This document shows, piece after piece, positions 53,761-61,680 of a DNA stretch of 64,000 nt. The translations under genes were made by a program, and so were the position numbers. The first letter of the stretch is position 1; the number at the start of each line of letters is the position of its first letter. Under the pieces are notes generated by a model. The model made no database searches and was not told where the DNA came from. It saw only the letters and a program-made list of their open reading frames with translations. The stretch spans positions 806,001 through 870,000 of the forward strand of contig CBDDGJ010000003.1 in the NCBI GenBank assembly GCA_965227805.1. Reading direction: 5' to 3'. This stretch comes from CBDDGJ01 sp965227805. Its GTDB lineage: Bacteria > Pseudomonadota > Alphaproteobacteria > RS24.

Positions 53761-54105
53761 TTACCTAAATAGACCCCGAATAACAAAGCCGACCAAGCCA
53801 ATGACGGAAATAGCCGTGCCACCAACAAGGGTTACAACAACCAAATCTGCTAATTTGAAATTATAAATATGAAACCCTTGCAATATCAAGAGTGTGACAA
53901 CTACAGCGCAGTAAATATATAGAAACCGTAAAACTTTTTTAGCATATTCCTCACGCAAATTACGATTAGAAATTATATCTTTTAATTGTTCTTTTTCTAA
54001 GCTTCTTTCGCCCAGCTCAGCATTGGAAAAATCTAATTTTGTAGGTGCGTTAGGCTCTCCCCATTTGATGCTATCTTTTCCTGTATTCATCGGCAATAGA
54101 TTCAT
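53761..54105 (-). CDS. Two-helix membrane protein, likely toxin partner of the Panacea protein
   Basis: A 114-residue protein of unknown family: a charged N-terminal half (about 1-55) with NRNLREEYAKKVLRFL, then two membrane helices (about 58-80 and 88-112). The start lies inside the end of the Panacea gene (overlap of 20-35 bases depending on ATG 54105 or 54090), and no Shine-Dalgarno sequence is seen, so translation should be coupled. Small membrane proteins of this plan occur next to Panacea antitoxins and include membrane-disturbing toxins. I infer a toxin or membrane effector role. Confidence 0.6.
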   Translation of the reverse strand: MNLLPMNTGKDSIKWGEPNAPTKLDFSNAELGERSLEKEQLKDIISNRNLREEYAKKVLRFLYIYCAVVVTLLILQGFHIYNFKLADLVVVTLVGGTAISVIGLVGFVIRGLFR

Positions 54106-54502
54106 ATGGAATTGTCAAATTTTTTTGTTTTGGCGAATATGTCTCAGCCCACGCGCCCCCTTCCCAATGTGTATTGGCAACCAACTGAGCAGCGGTCGCT
54201 TCAAGCAAATGTTCACAGGCATCTTCCAAAGTTTGTTTATGCTTGCCTTCTATCTTTTCCTTGGTCGCAAAAAAATCTTCACTAATCGGCTTTGCGCCAA
54301 AAGACTTAACCTTATGATATAAATCTGGATGAACAGGTCCGTAATCCCACGCTTGAAACTCACCAGAAATTAAAGGTTCGTTTTCCCGACCAATATGCAT
54401 CATATGCGCAAGATATAATATTTTTTGGAGCTTTATATTGCTCATCTGCCAACCGGATTTTTCACATATAAAACGCGCTGCTGCATCAACTGAAATAGCC
54501 AT
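54071..54502 (-). CDS. Panacea domain protein (DUF4065, SocA-like antitoxin)
   Basis: A 143-residue protein with the Panacea domain: IKLQKILYLAHMMHIG near residues 23-38, then PLISGEFQAWDYGPVHPDLY near 43-62 and an ending WAETYSPKQKNLTIPYESI. Panacea domains are antitoxins able to pair with many kinds of toxins (PanAT systems), and include SocA of Caulobacter, which delivers its toxin to ClpXP. Here the next gene overlaps and encodes a two-helix membrane protein. A palindrome covers the -10 box upstream, which fits autorepression. Confidence 0.88.
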   Translation of the reverse strand: MAISVDAAARFICEKSGWQMSNIKLQKILYLAHMMHIGRENEPLISGEFQAWDYGPVHPDLYHKVKSFGAKPISEDFFATKEKIEGKHKQTLEDACEHLLEATAAQLVANTHWEGGAWAETYSPKQKNLTIPYESIADEYRKR

Positions 54503-54521
54503 TATGTCACCTATATTTGTC

Positions 54522-54555
54522 TTATAAATATAACATAAGGCAAGTTACGAATCAA
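54522..54555 (-). promoter_or_regulatory. Promoter and possible operator of the Panacea/membrane protein pair
   Basis: On the minus strand TTGATT (54550-54555) and TATATT (54527-54532) are 17 bases apart. The -10 is inside the inverted repeat TTATA-AA-TATAA (plus strand 54522-54533), which a repressor could bind. A second imperfect palindrome (GAATCATATAATTC, plus strand) lies just upstream of the -35 at 54557-54570. Confidence 0.5.
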
Positions 54556-54572
54556 GAATCATATAATTCGCT

Positions 54573-55244
54573 TTAACGCATTTTGCCAAAACGTAGCCGG
54601 GTAAGAAAATCCACCGGGTCAGGAAGATATGGTTTAATATTCGCACAATGTGCACGCATATTTACTTTGAACGTCTCAAATTGCATCACATTATCAATGC
54701 GCCGCTCAAGAAAGGCGCGCGTATCAGCATAATCTGTGCTTGCATCCCCCACCCATGCCAGCCGTGTTGCCATCAGCACATTGCCCAAAATAAGGCGCTT
54801 GGTATAAAAATTATAGTCAGTCGATGTGTCGCCCGCCCAGCGCCATATAATATCTACGCTTGTCCATACTAACTGTGTTGCGTCTAGCGCGTGATGCGGG
54901 CGCGCGAAAACAGCATATATATGTCTTATTGCTTCGGCATAGGGTTCATCTACCTTTAGCCGTTCCCAAACCGCTTCGGTAATGCGTGATCTAATTTTCA
55001 TGGTATCTTTGTCAAACCGTGCCAAATTATCTTGCATCATCGCGTCACCATTTTTTGAAAAAGCGATGATTAAGTCGATTGCGCCACGCGGCAGAATAAG
55101 CGGCAGCATATCCGCATCAATATCGGCTTCTTGTGCGGCGCGCGCAATGACGGATTTTGTCCATCCCTCATAGGCGATATGCGGCAAAGCATGGGTCAGA
55201 AGCGTCTGCCGCAAAGGTGCATATATATCTTGCGTGTCATCCAT
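54573..55244 (-). CDS. COQ9 family protein (ubiquinone biosynthesis)
   Basis: A 223-residue protein of the COQ9 family, a TetR-like fold that binds lipids and presents ubiquinone intermediates to Coq7-type hydroxylase. Landmarks are HIAYEGWTKSVIARAAQEADID at 22-43, LPRGAIDLIIAF near 50 and the C-terminal segment WRWAGDTSTDYNFYTKRLILGNVLMATRLAW near 133-163. It starts 15 bases after clpB ends, so it may share the clpB heat-shock transcript. The usual neighbour rpsU is not present. Confidence 0.9.
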   Translation of the reverse strand: MDDTQDIYAPLRQTLLTHALPHIAYEGWTKSVIARAAQEADIDADMLPLILPRGAIDLIIAFSKNGDAMMQDNLARFDKDTMKIRSRITEAVWERLKVDEPYAEAIRHIYAVFARPHHALDATQLVWTSVDIIWRWAGDTSTDYNFYTKRLILGNVLMATRLAWVGDASTDYADTRAFLERRIDNVMQFETFKVNMRAHCANIKPYLPDPVDFLTRLRFGKMR

Positions 55245-55259
55245 GTGATGATTATGGCG

Positions 55260-57860
55260 TTAATGCAGATTTTTTGCAATAGGGGTTGCCTGCACAAGCA
55301 CACCATCCTTATTTGTGGTAATATACAGGCAATCGCCATTTTTAACCGCGCCTGCCAAAATAAGATCAGCGATTTTATCTTGCACATGCGTTTGAATCAC
55401 CCGTTTCAGCGGCCGCGCGCCATAAACGGGGTCAAAGCCGGTTTCGGCCAACCAGTCGCGCGCACGGGTTTCCATATGCACCGTTAATTCGCGGGCGGCA
55501 AGAATATGTTGCAAGCGTTCCATTTGAATATCGACCACGGCGCCCATTTCTTCGGATTTTAAGCGGTCAAAAACAATGAGCTCATCCAACCGGTTCAGAA
55601 ATTCTGGCCGGAAATGCCGCCGCACCTCCTCCATCACCAGCTCATGCGTGGCCGCATCTATATGCGTTGGGGTTTCGGCCAGATGCTGCGCGCCTAAATT
55701 CGAGGTGAGAATAATCAGCGTGTTGCGGAAATCTATTGTGCGCCCCTGCCCATCGGTCAGGCGTCCCTCATCAAGAATTTGTAACAGCACATTAAACACA
55801 TCGATATGAGCTTTTTCGACCTCATCGAATAAAATCACCTGATAGGGTCTACGCCGCACCGCTTCGGTTAAAGCCCCACCTTCTTCATAACCGACATAGC
55901 CGGGCGGCGCACCAATAAGCCGTGCGACTGAATGTTTCTCCATATATTCTGACATATCCAAACGACAAATTGCTGCATCATCATTAAATAAAAACTCAGC
56001 CAGTGCCTTGGTGAGTTCGGTTTTGCCGACGCCGGTGGGGCCCAAAAATAAAAAGGAACCCATTGGCCGGCTAGGGTCTTGCAAGCCCGCGCGCGCGCGC
56101 CGCACCGCTTTGGCGACAGCGCTTATCGCCTTATCTTGCCCGACCACGCGCTTATGCAGTAAATTTTCCATATCCAATAATTTTTCCCGCTCACCGGCCA
56201 GCATTTTTTCCACGGGCACGCCCGTCCAGCGTGAGATAATTGCAGCAATATGATCCTCGCTTACCACTTCTTCCAGTAAAGCGGTTTTGTCCGGCGCGGG
56301 GGTGTCTTCCATCGCAGCAATTTGTTTTTCCAATTCGGGAATGGTGCCATAGGCCAACTCGCCTGCATGTTCCAAATCACCGCGCCGTTGCGTCCGTTCC
56401 AATTCCAGCCGCGCAGTTTCCAATTCCTCTTTTATTTTTTGTGCACCGGCAAGGCGGGTTTTCTCCGTCTGCCATTTTTCTGTTAGCGTTTTGAGCTGCT
56501 CTTCCAAAGTAGACAAGTCATCTTCCAATTTGTGCACCCGTTCGGCAGACGCCGCATCCTCTTCCTTGCGCAAAGCGCTTTGCTCTATTTTTAGCTGAAT
56601 GATCCGCCGGTCAAGTTCATCCAGTGCCTCGGGCTTACTATCAACCTGTAAGCGCAAGCGTGCACCCGCCTCATCGATTAAATCTATCGCCTTATCGGGC
56701 AAGAACCGGTCGGGAATATAACGTGTGGAAAGATTAACCGCCGCAATAATCGCGCCATCGCTAATCCGCACCCCGTGATGCAATTCGTATTTTTCCTTCA
56801 GCCCCCGCAAAATCGAGATCGCATCTTCACGCGTAGGTTCGGCCACAAAAACCGGCTGAAAGCGACGCGCAAGCGCCGCATCTTTTTCAACATGTTTGCG
56901 ATATTCATCAAGTGTGGTGGCACCAATGCAATGCAATTCACCGCGTGCCAAAGCAGGTTTTAGCAAATTGGAAGCATCCATTGCGCCATCGCTTTTTCCC
57001 GCGCCGACCAATATATGCATTTCATCGATAAATAAAATAATACGCCCCTGTGCAGCGCTTACCTCTTGCAGCACCGCTTTCAGGCGTTCTTCAAATTCAC
57101 CCCGATATTTTGCACCCGCAATCAGCGCGCCCATATCCAACGCTAAAAGCTGCTTGGATTTAAGGCTTTCGGGCACATCGCCATCAATAATCCGCACGGC
57201 CATACCCTCGGCAATGGCGGTTTTCCCCACACCCGGCTCGCCAATAAGCACAGGATTATTTTTGGTGCGCCGCGCTAAAACCTGCATGGTGCGGCGGATT
57301 TCCTCATCGCGCCCAATTACCGGGTCTAGCTTGCCGTTTTGGGCATCTTGGGTGAGGTCGCGGGCATATTTTCCCAGCGCATCATATGTATCTTCTGCCG
57401 ATGCTGTATCGGCTTTGCGGCCTTTGCGGTGGGTGTCTATGGCGGCGATGAGCTTATCTTCTTTTAAGCCTGCGCTTTTGAGAATTTTTGTAGCATCGCC
57501 ATTTATATGTAAAAAGGCTTGTAATATACGCTCTATACTCACAAATTGGTCGCCGGCATTTTTGGCTAATTGTTCGGCTTGTGCGAATAATTTCGCCGTC
57601 TCGGGTGCAAGGCTTAACTGCGCGCCTTCGCCTGTGACTTTCGATAATTTGGCGAAAGCCGCCTCGGTTTTTTGCTGGGCAAGACGGGCATCAGCACCAG
57701 CCTTTTTCAATAAAATGGGGGCTGCGCTATCTGTGTCTTCCAGTAAGGCGCCAAGCATATGCAGAGGCTCAAACCGCGCATGGGTTTCACGCAAAGCATG
57801 CCCTTGTGCCGATTGGATAATCTTACGTAAACGTTCGGTATAGCTATCGTGATTCATCAT
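55260..57860 (-). CDS. clpB: ATP-dependent disaggregase ClpB
   Basis: An 866-residue Hsp100 chaperone that dissolves aggregates with DnaK. The Clp N domain (about 1-145), first AAA+ module (GEPGVGKTAIAEG), a middle coiled-coil of about 120 residues with LDELDRRIIQLKIEQSALRKE, and the second AAA+ module (FLFLGPTGVGKTELTKAL) are in order. The coiled-coil marks it as ClpB and not ClpA. GAGGTGG lies before ATG 57860; an upstream start at 57920 runs through the promoter. A sigma-32-like promoter precedes it. Its usual neighbour DUF4167 is 33 kb away. Confidence 0.96.
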   Translation of the reverse strand: MMNHDSYTERLRKIIQSAQGHALRETHARFEPLHMLGALLEDTDSAAPILLKKAGADARLAQQKTEAAFAKLSKVTGEGAQLSLAPETAKLFAQAEQLAKNAGDQFVSIERILQAFLHINGDATKILKSAGLKEDKLIAAIDTHRKGRKADTASAEDTYDALGKYARDLTQDAQNGKLDPVIGRDEEIRRTMQVLARRTKNNPVLIGEPGVGKTAIAEGMAVRIIDGDVPESLKSKQLLALDMGALIAGAKYRGEFEERLKAVLQEVSAAQGRIILFIDEMHILVGAGKSDGAMDASNLLKPALARGELHCIGATTLDEYRKHVEKDAALARRFQPVFVAEPTREDAISILRGLKEKYELHHGVRISDGAIIAAVNLSTRYIPDRFLPDKAIDLIDEAGARLRLQVDSKPEALDELDRRIIQLKIEQSALRKEEDAASAERVHKLEDDLSTLEEQLKTLTEKWQTEKTRLAGAQKIKEELETARLELERTQRRGDLEHAGELAYGTIPELEKQIAAMEDTPAPDKTALLEEVVSEDHIAAIISRWTGVPVEKMLAGEREKLLDMENLLHKRVVGQDKAISAVAKAVRRARAGLQDPSRPMGSFLFLGPTGVGKTELTKALAEFLFNDDAAICRLDMSEYMEKHSVARLIGAPPGYVGYEEGGALTEAVRRRPYQVILFDEVEKAHIDVFNVLLQILDEGRLTDGQGRTIDFRNTLIILTSNLGAQHLAETPTHIDAATHELVMEEVRRHFRPEFLNRLDELIVFDRLKSEEMGAVVDIQMERLQHILAARELTVHMETRARDWLAETGFDPVYGARPLKRVIQTHVQDKIADLILAGAVKNGDCLYITTNKDGVLVQATPIAKNLH

Positions 57861-57892
57861 CAACCACCTCATATTTTGAATGTCTATAAAAT

Positions 57893-57921
57893 ATATAGGG
57901 AGGCGAAAAAATGAATACAAG
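57893..57921 (-). promoter_or_regulatory. Heat-shock (RpoH-type) promoter of clpB, overlapped by an inverted repeat
   Basis: On the minus strand CTTGTA (57916-57921) and CCTATAT (57893-57899) are 16 bases apart, close to the alphaproteobacterial RpoH pattern CTTGAA-N16-CCTATNT. The start of transcription would be near 57886. An imperfect inverted repeat, GGCGAAA (57902-57908) with TTTCGCC (57932-57938) and inner TGAAT/ATTCA, covers the -35 and could be an operator. Confidence 0.6.
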
Positions 57922-58017
57922 CATTCACATATTTCGCCGGCTTATACCCACACCCCACAGATGTGAACAAAACGCGTTAAGCAAGAACTGTGCCTTATGC
58001 GCTCGACAAAGAAAAAG

Positions 58018-58341
58018 CTAGTCACGCTTGTCATATATGTCATATTCATGGGCAATGCTAAGCTCTATCAACAAACGCCATAGCTGTTCGGCAATTTTGG
58101 GCGATAAACCCTGCTTGCCGGCTTCATGCAAAACATGCGTAATCACTTCTTCTATACGCGCCTCATCGCGGACTGTATCGCGCGTCGGCTTTATGCGCCC
58201 TGCCTGCTCAATCAGGCTTTGGCGCTGCGCCAGTAAAGCAACCAGTTCACGGTCGAGCGCATCTATTTTTTCGCGCACAGGGTGCATTTCAGCGCATGGC
58301 ACAGGCGCACGTTTTGGGGGTGATGACGTCATACCCTTCAT
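58018..58341 (-). CDS. Chorismate mutase (AroQ class)
   Basis: A 107-residue all-helical chorismate mutase of the AroQ fold, converting chorismate to prephenate. VREKIDALDRELVALLAQRQSLIEQAGRIK at 22-51 carries the N-terminal arginine (R23), a second arginine (R40) and a lysine (K50) in the positions of the E. coli active site; RDEARIEEVITHVLHEAGKQGL follows. The first 18 residues are outside the domain; M19 (MHPVREKI) may be the true start. An isochorismate pyruvate lyase function cannot be ruled out. It stands upstream of clpB. Confidence 0.85.
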   Translation of the reverse strand: MKGMTSSPPKRAPVPCAEMHPVREKIDALDRELVALLAQRQSLIEQAGRIKPTRDTVRDEARIEEVITHVLHEAGKQGLSPKIAEQLWRLLIELSIAHEYDIYDKRD

Positions 58342-58404
58342 ATAAAGAGTTTTTATTATTTTTCCAGTCCCTAAACATTAGGATGGTTTATAAAATGCGG
58401 TATA

Positions 58405-58848
58405 TTAACGCCGCATTGCAAAAAAATCATATAATAATTGTGCACATGCCTGCTCTTGAATACCCCCATATATTTCGGGTGTATGATGACATGTCGGATG
58501 TGAAAAATAGCGCACACCATGGTCAACCGCGCCAGATTTCTCATCCGCCGCGCCATAATAAAGCCGTCTTATGCGCGCCAAAGCAATCGCACCCGCACAC
58601 ATGGCACAAGGCTCTAGCGTTACATAAAGGTCACAATCGGTTAAGCGTTCATTTTGTAAAACCCGCGCGGCGGTTCGCAATACATTTATTTCCGCATGGG
58701 CGCTGGCATCGGGAATAGAGCGCATCATATTATGCCCCCGCGCAATTATGTGCCCGTCTCTATCTACCACCACCGCACCCACCGGCACTTCGCCCGCACG
58801 TGCTGCGCGTGCCGCTTGTTCCAAGGCATGATCCATATAATGTTCCAT
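58405..58848 (-). CDS. tadA: tRNA adenosine(34) deaminase TadA
   Basis: A 147-residue zinc deaminase making inosine 34 in tRNA-Arg(ACG). The zinc ligands and proton shuttle are H51 and E53 in HAEINVLR and C81/C84 in PCAMCAGAI; LARIRRLYYGAADEKSGAVDHG is family-typical. It is divergent from the pseudouridine synthase gene across 66 bases. Confidence 0.95.
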   Translation of the reverse strand: MEHYMDHALEQAARAARAGEVPVGAVVVDRDGHIIARGHNMMRSIPDASAHAEINVLRTAARVLQNERLTDCDLYVTLEPCAMCAGAIALARIRRLYYGAADEKSGAVDHGVRYFSHPTCHHTPEIYGGIQEQACAQLLYDFFAMRR

Positions 58849-58914
58849 AAATCATGCTTAAGCTAAAAATAGCACGCTAGGCAAGCAGGATATGCCCGTG
58901 CTACAATAATCGCT

Positions 58915-59715
58915 ATGGAAAAAAAGACACAATTTGAAGGCACGCGCATTGCCAAAGTGTTAGCCCGCGCCGGGCTTGGGTCGCGCCGTGCGGCAGAACG
59001 CATGATTTTGGATGGCCGCGTGCATATAGATGGGCGCCGGCTAGATACACCTGCCTATAATGTGACACCCACACAACATATCACCATAGACGGCAAACCA
59101 ATTACCGCGCCCGACCCGCCCCGCCTATGGCGCTATCATAAACCTGCCGGGTTGGTGACCACCACTTATGATCCGCAAGCACGCCCAACTATTTTCCAAA
59201 ACCTGCCGCCCGCTTTGCCGCCTGTGCTCAGCATTGGCAGGCTGGATATAAATACCGAAGGGCTGTTATTGCTCACCAATGATGGGGAGCTTAAGCGTTA
59301 TATGGAGCATCCCTCCACCGGTTGGCTGCGGCAATATCGCGTGCGTGCCTTTGGCGCGGCAGATGAGAAAAAACTTGCTGCCCTTAAAGATGGTATCACC
59401 ATTGACGGTGTGACATATCGCGGTATAGATGCACATTTTGAACGCCAGCAAGGTGGAAATATCTGGCTGACTTTGGGCTTGCGCGAGGGGAAAAATCGGG
59501 AAATCAAACGCATTTTGAACCATATGGGCTTACAGGTAAACCGGCTTATTCGCACATCTTTCGGCCCCTTTCAGCTCGGCAAATTAGCGCGCGGTGCCGT
59601 TCAGGAAATACCGCGCCAGAAATTACGCCAAAATATAGGGAAAAAATGGGCGCGCTTCGCCACACCCCCGATGCAAACAGATAAAAAGCATGCAGATAAT
59701 CGGCGGAAAATTTAA
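58915..59715 (+). CDS. rRNA large-subunit pseudouridine synthase, RluB/RsuA family
   Basis: A 266-residue pseudouridine synthase. An S4 RNA-binding domain (about 10-60, RIAKVLARAGLGSRRAAERMI) precedes the catalytic domain, whose aspartate is D111 in GRLDINTEGLLLLTNDGE. The end is basic (KKHADNRRK), as in RluB-type enzymes acting on 23S rRNA. RluB is more likely than RsuA because of length and the S4 start, but the exact site is not proven. It overlaps rsmD by 26 bases. Confidence 0.9.
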   Translation: MEKKTQFEGTRIAKVLARAGLGSRRAAERMILDGRVHIDGRRLDTPAYNVTPTQHITIDGKPITAPDPPRLWRYHKPAGLVTTTYDPQARPTIFQNLPPALPPVLSIGRLDINTEGLLLLTNDGELKRYMEHPSTGWLRQYRVRAFGAADEKKLAALKDGITIDGVTYRGIDAHFERQQGGNIWLTLGLREGKNREIKRILNHMGLQVNRLIRTSFGPFQLGKLARGAVQEIPRQKLRQNIGKKWARFATPPMQTDKKHADNRRKI

Positions 59716-60238
59716 GGGACGACGTTTAGAAAGCCCGGCCACGCGGCACACGCGCCCGACCGCCGCCCGCGCTCGCGAAGCCCTGTTTTCCATTCTCACC
59801 GCCATGGAGGATATAGATTGGGAAAGCGCGCATATCGCAGATTTCTGTGCCGGCACAGGCGCATTTGGTTTTGAAGCCTTATCACGTGGGGCAGAATTTT
59901 GTCTGTTTATTGATAATGATGCGCCAAGCTGCGCACGCATAAGACGCACCGCAGCTACCTTGGATATCACCACACACACGCGCATATATCGCGCAGATAT
60001 AACGCGCCTACCCCTATATGACGGCAGCGCATTTGATATTTTATTTATCGACGCGCCCTATGGCAAAGGCCTGGCGCAAAAAGCCCTTACTGCAGCAATA
60101 CAAAAAAAATATATCGGTGCACAAACGCTGATGATTGTGGAAGACGCGTGTCGGAGCAAGTTTGAACCGCCGTCGGAATTTCGCATCACCGATAGGCGCG
60201 CTTATGGCAATACGGAGTTTATATTTTTACGTGTGTAA
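59690..60238 (+). CDS. rsmD: 16S rRNA (guanine(966)-N(2))-methyltransferase RsmD
   Basis: A 182-residue SAM-dependent methyltransferase. MQIIGGKFKGRRLESP at the start, RPTAARAREALFSIL near 22-36, the SAM loop ADFCAGTGAFGFEALSRGA near 50-68 and the catalytic motif at 121-124 are present. That motif reads D-A-P-Y where most members have D-P-P-Y. It is translationally coupled to the pseudouridine synthase gene, a frequent pairing in Alphaproteobacteria. Confidence 0.93.
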   Translation: MQIIGGKFKGRRLESPATRHTRPTAARAREALFSILTAMEDIDWESAHIADFCAGTGAFGFEALSRGAEFCLFIDNDAPSCARIRRTAATLDITTHTRIYRADITRLPLYDGSAFDILFIDAPYGKGLAQKALTAAIQKKYIGAQTLMIVEDACRSKFEPPSEFRITDRRAYGNTEFIFLRV

Positions 60239-60249
60239 GATGTTAAGGC

Positions 60250-60666
60250 TTATGCATCGCGATGCACACGTTCACGTTGTTCATGCCGCTCTTGTGCTTC
60301 CAGGCTCAATGTCGCAATGGGGCGTGCTTCAAGCCGCTTTAAGCTAATGGGTTCGCCTGTTTCCTCACAATAGCCATAGGTCTTGTCTTCAAGCCGGCGC
60401 AAGGCATTATCAATCTTGTTTATCAGCTTGCGATAACGGTCGCGGGCACGCAATTCAAGCGCTTTTTCTGATTCTGCCGCCGCGCGGTCAATATCATCAG
60501 GGTGATGCCCTGTTTCCGTTTGTAAACCTTGTAATGTGCCGCGTGTCTCTTTAACCAGATCATCCCGCCATGCATTAAGTTTGCGCCTAAAATACTCCCG
60601 CTGCTTGGCATTCATAAATGGTTCATCAGCAGATGGTTTATAATTTTTGGAAAGTCGTGTCGCCAT
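60250..60666 (-). CDS. dksA: DksA-family transcription factor, one-cysteine form
   Basis: A 138-residue coiled-coil protein that acts on RNA polymerase with ppGpp. The coiled coil holds DDIDRAAAESEKALELRARDRYRKL, with an acidic tip, and the C-terminal region has YGYCEETGEPISLKRLEARPIATLSLEAQERHE. Only one cysteine (C100) of the usual four zinc ligands is present, as in other alphaproteobacterial DksA proteins. GAGGG precedes ATG 60666; an alternative start at 60678 would add four residues. It faces rsmD tail to tail. Confidence 0.92.
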   Translation of the reverse strand: MATRLSKNYKPSADEPFMNAKQREYFRRKLNAWRDDLVKETRGTLQGLQTETGHHPDDIDRAAAESEKALELRARDRYRKLINKIDNALRRLEDKTYGYCEETGEPISLKRLEARPIATLSLEAQERHEQRERVHRDA

Positions 60667-60811
60667 TATATCCCTCACAATATGTGCTTATACATATGTT
60701 TCGCACCCTTAATAATAGGCCATCTGATAAAAATCAAGTCTTAATGAAAAGGCTTGACACAATAGTCTGGGCGGTTAGTGTAACGGCCAAATTTAAGAGG
60801 AGATAATATAA

Positions 60812-61663
60812 ATGACCGTGAAATTTGAGGGAACAGATACATATATTGCTACAGAAGACCTGCAAGTTGCCGTAAGTGCCGCCCTTACGCTGGAACGTCC
60901 CTTGCTGATTAAAGGCGAACCGGGCACCGGTAAAACCGTTTTGGCCGAAGAAGTCGCCCAAGCCCTGAATATGCCGCTGATTACCTGGCATATTAAATCG
61001 ACCACCAAAGCGCAACAGGGGCTTTATGAATATGACGCCATCACCCGCTTGCGCGATAGCCAGCTAGGGGATGAGCGCGTAAAAGATGTTAAAAATTATA
61101 TTATTAAGGGTAAATTATGGGAAGCCTTCGCGCATGAAGGGCGTGTGGTGCTGCTGATTGACGAAATAGATAAAGCCGATATTGAATTTCCGAATGATTT
61201 GCTACAAGAACTCGACCGTATGGAGTTTTTTGTTTATGAAACCGGCGAAACCATTAAGGCCAAAACCCGCCCGCTGGTTGTGATTACCTCCAATAATGAA
61301 AAAGAATTGCCCGATGCGTTTTTGCGCCGGTGCTTTTTCCATTATATTTCCTTTCCGGATGCCGGCACAATGCGCGACATTGTAAATGTGCATTTCCCCG
61401 ATATTAAAGATCGCCTTGTCAAAGAAGCCTTGAACCGCTTTTATGAAGTGCGTGACGTGCCGGGCTTAAAGAAAAAACCATCTACCTCGGAACTATTGGA
61501 TTGGCTCAAATTATTGATGAATGAGGATATTGACCCCGAAACTTTGCGTGAGCAAGATAGCGGTAAGCTGATTCCGCCGCTACATGGCGCATTGATCAAG
61601 AATGAACAAGATGTCCATTTATTTGAACGCCTGGCCTTTTTGGCACGCAGGGAACGCAATTAA
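60812..61663 (+). CDS. MoxR-type AAA+ ATPase
   Basis: A 283-residue AAA+ ATPase of the MoxR group. Walker A is GEPGTGKTVLAEE near 35-47, Walker B is VVLLIDEIDKADIEF near 112-126, and the sensor region VVITSNNEKELPDAFLRRCFFHYI follows. It is encoded 18 bases before a VWA protein, the usual MoxR/CoxE-like pairing thought to insert cofactors or remodel complexes. AAGAGGAGA precedes ATG 60812; TTGACA at 60753 may be part of its promoter, though no good -10 is seen. No dehydrogenase or CoxL gene is near, so the client is unknown. Confidence 0.9.
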   Translation: MTVKFEGTDTYIATEDLQVAVSAALTLERPLLIKGEPGTGKTVLAEEVAQALNMPLITWHIKSTTKAQQGLYEYDAITRLRDSQLGDERVKDVKNYIIKGKLWEAFAHEGRVVLLIDEIDKADIEFPNDLLQELDRMEFFVYETGETIKAKTRPLVVITSNNEKELPDAFLRRCFFHYISFPDAGTMRDIVNVHFPDIKDRLVKEALNRFYEVRDVPGLKKKPSTSELLDWLKLLMNEDIDPETLREQDSGKLIPPLHGALIKNEQDVHLFERLAFLARRERN

Positions 61664-61680
61664 CGCGAAGGTGAACGCTT

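Noticed and set aside
56896..57843. 315-codon open frame antisense to clpB
   Set aside because: The sequence is serine- and alanine-rich, as shadows of coding strands are, and clpB on the other strand is certain.
60765..60790. tRNA-like stretch GGCGGTTAGTGTAACGGC
   Set aside because: It resembles a D-arm but there is no anticodon or T-arm partner, and the MoxR ribosome binding site follows at once.
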